NCBI GenBank assembly: GCA_946887295.1
Contig: CAMPKP010000092.1
Coordinates: 1-13,593, forward strand
Source: an uncultured Gemmatimonadota bacterium
Lineage (GTDB): Bacteria; Gemmatimonadota; Gemmatimonadetes; Gemmatimonadales; GWC2-71-9
Length of the DNA: 13,593 nucleotides
Direction of reading: 5' to 3'
A program made the position numbers and the translations under genes. The notes beneath the pieces were generated by a model. The model was not told the origin of the DNA. It saw nothing but the letters and a program-made list of their open reading frames with translations, and did no database searches. This document shows, one piece after another, positions 1 through 4,257 of the stretch (position 1 is its first letter; each line of letters opens with the position of its first letter).

Positions 1-55
1 GCTGGTGGTGGTGCAGAACTGGTTCGAGGAGCTGCGGGCTCGGGCGGGGGGTTAG
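1..55 (+). CDS. 3' end of an upstream CDS (partial)
   Basis: The frame starting at base 2 reads LVVVQNWFEELRARAGG and stops at TAG 53-55. Only 17 residues are inside the window, so no domain can be seen. A tail of the type 'xVxNWFEELRxR' is one I associate with the C-terminus of Ser/Thr kinases carrying TolB/PD40 propellers in Gemmatimonadota and Acidobacteriota. That would fit the kinase-rich neighbourhood, but it is recollection of a pattern and not proof. The coding call rests on this tail-like sequence and on the absence of another plausible frame. Confidence 0.5.
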   Translation, partial: LVVVQNWFEELRARAGG

Positions 56-64
56 ACGCCGCTC

Positions 65-80
65 GAGCCCGGCGGGGCTC
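65..80 (+). terminator. Small GC stem-loop, possible terminator of the upstream gene
   Basis: GAGCCC (65-70) pairs with GGGCTC (75-80) across the loop GGCG, ten bases after the stop codon at 53-55. There is no following T-run, so if it ends transcription it is not a classical intrinsic terminator. It may simply belong to the palindromic cluster that follows. Confidence 0.25.
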
Positions 81-87
81 CGGTGCC

Positions 88-203
88 GGCTCGGGGGCAC
101 CTCGCTCCGGTCACTACAGTGCCCGCCACTCATGCGTCGGGCTGCTACGATAGGCGAGGTAGTGGCGGGCACCGAGGCTCCCTGCGCGAGGTGCCCCCGA
201 GCC
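88..203. repeat. Composite nested palindrome 1
   Basis: The outer arms are an 18-bp perfect inverted repeat: GGCTCGGGGGCACCTCGC at 88-105 and its reverse complement at 186-203. Inside them sits a second perfect inverted repeat, GTGCCCGCCACT at 119-130 and AGTGGCGGGCAC at 161-172. As RNA or single-stranded DNA this would fold into a long two-stage hairpin. The inner core (117-167) recurs inverted in the second composite palindrome, while the outer arms do not. This looks like a mobile or REP/MITE-like palindromic unit, but no transposase is present and the class is not established. Confidence 0.7.
117..167 (+). repeat. Core repeat copy 1 (inverted partner at 319-368)
   Basis: This 51-bp segment matches the reverse complement of 319-368 in 47 of 51 aligned columns (one single-base gap, three substitutions). 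Both copies begin CAGTGCCCGCCACTCATGC and end GAGGTAGTGGCG. The similarity is far above chance. The few differences are mostly transitions, consistent with two copies of one element that have diverged slightly. The end sequence GTGGCG pairs with the start, giving each copy internal dyad symmetry. Confidence 0.85.
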
Positions 204-227
204 TATCATCCGCCGCTCCGCGGCGGC

Positions 228-243
228 AGGACAACTGCTCGCG
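228..243 (+). repeat. 16-bp direct repeat, copy 1
   Basis: AGGACAACTGCTCGCG is repeated exactly at 1768-1783 in the same orientation. This copy lies between the two composite palindromes; the other lies just upstream of the Uma2 promoter. It is a short repeat of unknown role, possibly a fragment of a shared element or of duplicated intergenic DNA. Confidence 0.6.
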
Positions 244-273
244 CGGGCGGAATGCCGGCGCGTACCGGTGGCC

Positions 274-406
274 CGTGCGAGTGGGGGAGGTGGCGCGCCC
301 GGTGGGCGCATCAGTGAACGCCACTACCTCACCTGTCGTAGCAACCCGAGCATGAGTGGCGGGCACTGTCGCGCCCGCCGGGCGCGCCACCTTCCCCGCT
401 CGCTCG
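274..406. repeat. Composite nested palindrome 2
   Basis: The outer arms span about 36 bp each, 274-309 and 371-406, and pair at roughly 32 of 36 positions. The strongest part is 289-309 against 371-391 with one mismatch. The inner part (310-370) contains the core repeat in inverted orientation relative to 117-167, with dyad-symmetric ends ACGCCACT and AGTGGCGGG. Overall it has the same plan as composite palindrome 1 but different outer arms. Confidence 0.7.
319..368 (-). repeat. Core repeat copy 2 (inverted relative to 117-167)
   Basis: Read on the minus strand this 50-bp segment starts CAGTGCCCGCCACTCATGC and matches 117-167 in 47 of 51 columns. The two cores, about 150 bp apart and head to head, could also pair with each other as a larger inverted repeat. 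The whole 117-368 block might therefore switch between two local hairpins and one long cruciform. Confidence 0.85.
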
Positions 407-435
407 CGACAACGCCAGCGTTCTCCTAATCTCGA

Positions 436-475
436 CCGTCCGACCTGACTCGCTACCCCCGCGGCCGCACCGCGG
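436..475. repeat. Dispersed repeat, copy A (partner 2411-2453)
   Basis: The segment 440-475 (CCGACCTGACTCGC...CCGCGG) matches 2416-2453 in 36 of 38 columns; the only differences are two single-base gaps. The four bases before it (CCGT) match as well. In the second copy the sequence carries the last codons and stop of the minus-strand kinase (...VRPRG-stop). In this copy the minus strand can likewise be read VRPRG-stop, but no kinase coding sequence precedes it. It is either a relic of a paralogous gene end or a mobile 3'-end repeat containing SacII-type palindromes. Confidence 0.75.
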
Positions 476-570
476 TGGCAGGAGATTGCCTTCGCCGCCA
501 TTTCCTTGAGATCGGGTACGCCGCGAAGATGGCGGCACGGAACCGGGCGACCGTGACCACGCTCACCACC

Positions 571-1602
571 TCAAGGCGTGTATACCTCGGTGCTGTTGGG
601 AGCTTGACCCTCGTGGGTACCGCCCACGGCAAGCAGCTTTGGCTTGCCATTGATCACGATCCGGACCAGCCCATCATGCCTCCAGGTGGGAGCGGCGATC
701 GGGGTCCACTTGTTGGTGGCAGGGTTGTAGACGTAGGCGTCCAACCCGACTACCGCGTACAGCTTGCCATCCAGCGCGGTGCCGATGGCCTCGCCGGCCT
801 TCGGTATCGGAGCCCGGGTTGCCCAGGCGTCGGTTGAAGGGTTGTAGACATCGAGATGGGTGCTGCCGACACCGCCGGCCACGTAGAACTTGCCGCCGAT
901 GACACCGGCCGCGGCCAACCGGTGGAAGTGGGGCGCGGATCGCCGGGCCGCCCATTTGTTCCTGGCCGGATCGTAGCGGTAGAGGCGGCGGATGGGCCTT
1001 TGTTCGACATTCTCGTCGACGAGACCGGGCAGCACGTAGAGCTTGTTGCCGATGACGCCGGTGACCCCTTCGGCCGTGCGCTTCGGCATGGCGGCCAGCT
1101 CGGTCACTCGGCGGGCCTCCGACTCCGGCGGGAATGTCTGAGCCGGATCGTAGGCCCACGTCCTGCTGGACAACCCATCAATGGCGTGGAAAAGGTTATA
1201 GCCCCCCGAGGAGTACAGCTTGCCCCCAATCGCGCCGACTCCATTGGAGCGCCACACGGAGACTATGAACGAGCGATCCTTGCTCCAGGTATCGGTCGTC
1301 GCATTGTAGATCGAGATCTGGTCCGAGGTGCAGAACCCGAAGTCGATATCGGTTGGATCACAACCCCCGAAGGCATAGACGACCGATTGCCCGGCCGCGT
1401 TGGTCAGGACGCCCACCGAAGGCCCCCTGATAGGACCGAACGTGTGGGGCCCCCGTTCCCGCCAGATGTTCACGGCCGCCGCCAACGTGGGATCAGCCGG
1501 CCCCATGGTTCCGCTTGCTTCTGGTTCAGTCGGGCTGTTCTCGGGGGCGCAGGCCAGCAGCATGATGGCCACGCAGACTGACAGGGCGGTGGTCGAACGC
1601 AT
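571..1602 (-). CDS. Kelch-repeat (six-bladed propeller) lipoprotein
   Basis: This 343-residue protein starts with a type II signal peptide: MRSTTALSVCVAIMLLAC, with lipobox LLAC and lipidated Cys18. It should be exported and anchored to a membrane; Ala at +2 suggests the outer membrane in a diderm. After a Pro/Ser/Glu-rich linker come six kelch-like segments. Each has a 'GGKLY/GKFY...GG' strand pair followed by 'xYdPxxxxW', for example YNATTDTW, YDPARNKW, YNPSTDAW and YNPATNKW. Six such units would close a beta-propeller, used in this family for binding partners or carbohydrate rather than catalysis; the ligand is unknown. AAGGAG at 1609-1614 sits 6 bp before the ATG and supports the start. 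Some stretches are visibly less GC-rich than the kinase operon (the line 1261-1320 is about 52% GC). Confidence 0.85.
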   Translation of the reverse strand: MRSTTALSVCVAIMLLACAPENSPTEPEASGTMGPADPTLAAAVNIWRERGPHTFGPIRGPSVGVLTNAAGQSVVYAFGGCDPTDIDFGFCTSDQISIYNATTDTWSKDRSFIVSVWRSNGVGAIGGKLYSSGGYNLFHAIDGLSSRTWAYDPAQTFPPESEARRVTELAAMPKRTAEGVTGVIGNKLYVLPGLVDENVEQRPIRRLYRYDPARNKWAARRSAPHFHRLAAAGVIGGKFYVAGGVGSTHLDVYNPSTDAWATRAPIPKAGEAIGTALDGKLYAVVGLDAYVYNPATNKWTPIAAPTWRHDGLVRIVINGKPKLLAVGGTHEGQAPNSTEVYTP

Positions 1603-1608
1603 TGCCGA

Positions 1609-1614
1609 CTCCTT
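1609..1614 (-). promoter_or_regulatory. Shine-Dalgarno of the kelch lipoprotein
   Basis: The minus strand reads AAGGAG, six bases before the ATG at 1600-1602. It is a good match to the 16S anti-SD and fixes the start codon. Confidence 0.75.
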
Positions 1615-1652
1615 GTGCCGACCCGCCAGCGGATGCAGGTCATGGGGGGATG

Positions 1653-1681
1653 AGCATAGTGTGCCGCGAGTTTGAGGCCAA
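1653..1681 (-). promoter_or_regulatory. Predicted sigma70-type promoter of the kelch lipoprotein
   Basis: On the minus strand TTGGCC (1676-1681) is followed by a 17-bp spacer and TATGCT (1653-1658). The -10 hexamer is identical to that proposed for the divergent Uma2 gene. Transcription would start near 1646, giving a leader of about 44 nt that contains the AAGGAG ribosome site. The prediction comes from hexamer matches only (4/6 and 4/6). Confidence 0.45.
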
Positions 1682-1767
1682 GCTCGAGGAGTCCAGTCAA
1701 GCGGATCTCAAGCCGGTCGCCGCGCGGCTGGGTGGCCCTGGTGCCCAGCAACGAGTTATCCCCGGTG

Positions 1768-1783
1768 AGGACAACTGCTCGCG
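1768..1783 (+). repeat. 16-bp direct repeat, copy 2
   Basis: Exact copy of 228-243 (AGGACAACTGCTCGCG), ending 11 bp before the -35 box proposed for the Uma2 gene. It might be an activator site or merely a repeat fragment. Nothing in the sequence decides between these. Confidence 0.55.
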
Positions 1784-1794
1784 TTCTCCGGAGC

Positions 1795-1829
1795 TTGACC
1801 GCCGCCCGAAGCCGAGCGTATGCTCGGCT
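1795..1829 (+). promoter_or_regulatory. Leaderless promoter with palindromic operator-like site (Uma2 gene)
   Basis: TTGACC (1795-1800, 5/6 to consensus) is followed by an 18-bp spacer and TATGCT (1819-1824, 4/6). The ATG is at 1831, six bases after the -10, so the transcript would begin at or next to the start codon. No Shine-Dalgarno is present, which agrees with a leaderless mRNA. The -10 lies inside an inverted repeat, AGCCGAGC (1810-1817), GTAT, GCTCGGCT (1822-1829). A regulator bound there would block the polymerase; no regulator candidate is adjacent. Confidence 0.5.
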
Positions 1830-1830
1830 C

Positions 1831-2382
1831 ATGAGTACTCCAGCACGCCTCATCACCGCCGAAGAGCTTCTCAACTCTCACGACGCTCGTCGCCACGAGC
1901 TGGTCCGGGGCGTCACTCGCGTCTCCGAGCCTGCCGGGGGAGTGCACGGACGGCTCGCCATCAAGCTGGGTGGCCGGCTCGATGCGCACGTGACGGGGCT
2001 CGGGCTCGGTACCGTGCTGGTCGAGGCCGGCTACGTGCTGGCGCGAGAGCCCGACACGGTGCGTGGGCCGGATGTCTCCTTCATAAGCACAGCGCGGCTC
2101 CCACCCGATCGGATCCCCGAGCAGTTCATCTCCGGGCCGCCGGACCTCGCCGTCGAGATCCTCTCTCCCGGGGACCGCTGGGCCGAGATCGAGGAGAAAG
2201 TGGCGGACTACTTCGCCGGCGGCGCCCGGCGGGTATGGCTGCTGGATCCACGGGAACGACGGCTGATCGTCCGATACGCCGATCGTCCGTCGAGGGTTCT
2301 CACCGACAGCGACATTCTCGACGGCGAAGACGTGGTGCCGGGGTTCACGCTCGATCTGACGGAGTTGTTCGGGCCGCGCTGA
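1831..2382 (+). CDS. Uma2 family protein (DUF820, PD-(D/E)XK nuclease-like)
   Basis: This 183-residue protein starts MSTPARLITAEELL, the usual opening of Uma2 proteins. Family landmarks follow in order: a first block ending in 'E.GYVLAREPDT', then GPDV (Asp81), DLAVEILSP (Glu109), EEKVADYFAGGARRVWLLDP (Lys123 and the DP at 139-140), and a C-terminal 'G.D.VPGFTLDLTELF'. The Asp, Glu and Lys fit a restriction-endonuclease-like active site. The substrate and biological role of this very common family are not settled. The frame is open further upstream to 1672, but the extra residues are basic, low in complexity and unlike the family. ATG 1831 is therefore preferred, read from a leaderless promoter. 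It converges on the kinase gene that ends at 2430. Confidence 0.88.
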   Translation: MSTPARLITAEELLNSHDARRHELVRGVTRVSEPAGGVHGRLAIKLGGRLDAHVTGLGLGTVLVEAGYVLAREPDTVRGPDVSFISTARLPPDRIPEQFISGPPDLAVEILSPGDRWAEIEEKVADYFAGGARRVWLLDPRERRLIVRYADRPSRVLTDSDILDGEDVVPGFTLDLTELFGPR

Positions 2383-2414
2383 GCGCATGCCCGTCGCGCT
2401 GAGCGCATGCCCGT
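2375..2414 (+). repeat. 20-bp perfect tandem duplication at the Uma2 stop codon
   Basis: CGCGCTGAGCGCATGCCCGT occurs at 2375-2394 and again at 2395-2414 without a mismatch. The first copy contains the Uma2 stop (TGA 2380-2382). Each unit contains the near-palindrome GCGCTGAGCGC and the palindrome GCATGC. The perfect identity suggests a recent slippage event, possibly still variable between strains. It lies in the 47-bp convergent gap between the Uma2 and kinase genes. Confidence 0.85.
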
Positions 2415-2453
2415 GCCGACCTGACTCGCCTACCCCCGCGGCCGCACCCGCGG
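2411..2453. repeat. Dispersed repeat, copy B (partner 436-475)
   Basis: This copy covers the last eight codons and the stop of the minus-strand kinase (TAG at 2430-2432 on the plus strand reads CTA). It continues into the convergent intergenic gap. It matches copy A in 36 of 38 columns over 2416-2453. Because a coding end is involved, the kinase C-terminus VRPRG may have been supplied by the repeat. Confidence 0.75.
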
Positions 2454-4109
2454 CCCGATGCGCAGCTCGTGCCCCTCGTGCGAGAGGAGCACATCCGCCA
2501 CCGGTCGAGCGTCCCCCGCTCGCGGCCGATGCGTCGCCCACCACTGCTCCGCCCGCTCCGCGGTCCACGCCGCTGCCAGGGGAACCGCATCCAACCCGTC
2601 GCTCACGCCCTGCGCGCCGGCCGGACGGCGGGCCGGGTCCTTCTCCAGACACTGCATGACCAGATCCTCGAGTGCCGCCGGGATCGGCCGATCGACCCGC
2701 TGCGACGGCCGCTTGGGCTCCGCCTGCGCGTGCTGGAGCATGACCTGGATGGCGTTCTCCCCCTCGAAGACCATTCTGGCGGTGAGGAGCCAGTAGGCGA
2801 CGCAGCCCAGCGCGTACAAGTCCACCCGGTGGTCGGTCTCCGCGGCGCCGAGCACGACCTCCGGCGCCATGTAGCCGGGCGTGCCGCTCCAGCTATCCTC
2901 GCCGCTGAGATCGATGGCCTTGCTATCCGCGACTCGCACGCCATTGATGGCGCTGCTATCCGCGACTCGCGCGCCGTCGAGCTTGACCAGCCCGAAGTCG
3001 AGCACCTTGACGAAATCGAAGGTGGTGCCGGCCCGGCTGACGACCACGTTCGCCGGCTTGATGTCGCGGTGGACCAGACCGTTGCCGTGGGCGTCCTGGA
3101 GCGCCGAGCAGGCCTGGCGGAGGAGGTGGACGACACGCTCCGCCGGGAGCGGCCCGTACTGCCTGACCAAAGTCTCGAGGTCGAGGCCGTCGAGCAGCTC
3201 CATCACGTAGTACAGCCGGCCGTCCTCGGCCACGCCGAAATCGTAGAGCTGCACGATGTGCGGGGAGGTGAGCGCGGCGGTGGCGCGCGCCTCGCGCTCG
3301 AAGCGCCGCACCAGCAGCTCGGGATCCTCCGACATCGCGCCCAGGGCCCGAGGGCGGATGAGCTTGATCGCCGCCGGCCGGATCAGCAGGCGGTGGCGCG
3401 CGCGCCAGACCTCGCCCATGCCGCCCCCGCCGATCTTCTCCTCGAGCAGGTACTGTCCCAGCTCGCTCGCTTCGGCGACCTGGCGCCGGAGACCGTACAG
3501 GACCCGTGACACGATCGTGGCGAGCGTGGTCCCGAGGACGCTCCAGAGGATCGTGTTGAGCGTCATGTGCAGCTTCTGGTAGCCGGGGCTGAAGCCCGGC
3601 AGGAACGCCGTCGGGTGATGGCGCGCGATGCACACGACGATCGTCGGGACGAAGACGAGGGCCGACAGCAGCAGGGTCCGGCCGGGTCGGGACGGCATCA
3701 GGATGGCGCGGATCATGACGGTGACCGTCAGCGCCAGCAGCACCTGGAGGATCTGGGTCTCGTCCTCGACCGTCATGAACGAGAGGAAACCGCCGGCCAC
3801 GACGAAGCTGACGGCATCCAGCGCGCCGAGGGTCCGCAAGGAAGGCCTGGCCCGGCTCGCCAGCAGCCAGAGCAGGGCCATGGTCAGGCTGGCGCAGAGA
3901 TGGCCGAGCGCCACGGGCCCCCGCACGACGGCGGCGAACGGCGCGCCGCCGATGAGGGTCAGGCTGGCGAGCAGGAAGAGGTAGAACCCGAACGAGACGA
4001 GGAAGAGGGTCTTGCCGAGCAGGGCCAGGCGCTCGCGCACGAAGCCCAGGCCGCTGGAGCTGTCGAGCCCGCGATCGAGGAGGGCGCCGGTTGCGGAGGC
4101 GGTTGGCAT
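2430..4109 (-). CDS. Ser/Thr protein kinase with N-terminal multi-pass membrane domain
   Basis: This 559-residue protein has about six hydrophobic segments at roughly 34-55, 67-86, 96-113, 119-137, 145-161 and 180-207, followed by a complete Hanks-type kinase domain at about 218-500. Seen are the glycine loop GGGGMGEV (227-234), AIKL with Lys249, alphaC Glu273, HRDIKPAN with catalytic Asp349, DFG (371-373) and APE (415-417). All catalytic residues are present, so it should be active. Most bacterial receptor kinases place the kinase before a single TM helix. Here the order is reversed, suggesting a sensor embedded in the membrane itself. The activation segment is long (DFG Asp to APE Glu 46 residues, versus 30 in the neighbouring kinase) because of an 11-residue tandem repeat at 381-402. 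The roughly 60-residue tail has no recognised domain. ATG 4109 lacks a clear ribosome site. It is divergent from the kinase operon. Confidence 0.9.
   Translation of the reverse strand: MPTASATGALLDRGLDSSSGLGFVRERLALLGKTLFLVSFGFYLFLLASLTLIGGAPFAAVVRGPVALGHLCASLTMALLWLLASRARPSLRTLGALDAVSFVVAGGFLSFMTVEDETQILQVLLALTVTVMIRAILMPSRPGRTLLLSALVFVPTIVVCIARHHPTAFLPGFSPGYQKLHMTLNTILWSVLGTTLATIVSRVLYGLRRQVAEASELGQYLLEEKIGGGGMGEVWRARHRLLIRPAAIKLIRPRALGAMSEDPELLVRRFEREARATAALTSPHIVQLYDFGVAEDGRLYYVMELLDGLDLETLVRQYGPLPAERVVHLLRQACSALQDAHGNGLVHRDIKPANVVVSRAGTTFDFVKVLDFGLVKLDGARVADSSAINGVRVADSKAIDLSGEDSWSGTPGYMAPEVVLGAAETDHRVDLYALGCVAYWLLTARMVFEGENAIQVMLQHAQAEPKRPSQRVDRPIPAALEDLVMQCLEKDPARRPAGAQGVSDGLDAVPLAAAWTAERAEQWWATHRPRAGDARPVADVLLSHEGHELRIGPRVRPRG
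2913..2978 (-). repeat. 33-bp in-frame tandem duplication inside the kinase activation segment
   Basis: The units 2913-2945 and 2946-2978 agree at 28 of 33 positions. On the minus strand they encode RVADSSAINGV and RVADSKAIDLS (residues 381-391 and 392-402). They lie between DFG and APE, the loop whose phosphorylation usually controls such kinases, and each supplies Ser. The five differences show the duplication is not brand new and has been kept in frame. Confidence 0.85.
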
Positions 4110-4257
4110 CGGGTCTGAACTAGAGCGTCAGCGAGGCCGGGCACAAGTGTCGCGGCGGCTCGAACCGCTCCGCCCTTCCGTTGCACTTTCCCGTCCCAGG
4201 CCGCATATCTCTTAGCGATCCCTCCCAAGACCACCCGAGCCAGAGTGGCGACCGCCG
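4110..4257. promoter_or_regulatory. Divergent control region between kinase 1 and the kinase operon
   Basis: This 148-bp spacer separates two divergent start codons and must hold promoters for both. It has the most AT-rich pocket nearby (about 4181-4215: TTGCAC, then GCATATCTCTTAG), the best place for a plus-strand promoter. The hexamers are poor matches and the spacing is ambiguous. I see no convincing box for the minus-strand gene and no strong Shine-Dalgarno before either ATG. A small GCGG/CCGC stem lies near 4153-4169. Confidence 0.4.

Larger units (their letters stand above)
56..570. other. Gene-free, palindrome-rich intergenic stretch
   Basis: No convincing coding region lies between the upstream stop and the kelch lipoprotein stop at 571. 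The short open frames here run through hairpin arms in every direction and look like by-products of high GC. The stretch holds a small stem-loop (65-80), two composite nested palindromes (88-203 and 274-406), a 7-bp-arm hairpin between them (210-216 with 220-226), a 16-bp repeat (228-243), a dispersed repeat (436-475) and a weak inverted repeat GCCGCCAT/ATGGCGGC (494-501 with 529-536). The last lies downstream of the minus-strand kelch gene but has no T-tract. Confidence 0.7.

Noticed and set aside
88..406. The repeats as a CRISPR array
   Set aside because: There are only two core copies, in opposite orientation and about 150 bp apart. There are no regular spacers and no cas genes.
88..406. 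The palindromes as terminal inverted repeats of an insertion sequence
   Set aside because: The roughly 70 bp between the two composites cannot encode a transposase and no target-site duplication could be made out. A non-autonomous element remains possible.
83..570. Several short open frames in the palindromic intergenic region
   Set aside because: They run through hairpin arms on both strands, have no ribosome site or recognisable motif and are mutually overlapping.
1672..1830. A 53-residue N-terminal extension of the Uma2 protein
   Set aside because: The extra residues are Arg/Ser-rich and unlike the family, which begins near MSTPARLITAEEL. The proposed promoter lies inside this extension.
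1831..2382. The Uma2 gene as a toxin or part of a defence system
   Set aside because: No antitoxin, methylase or other defence gene is adjacent. Family membership alone does not support that role.
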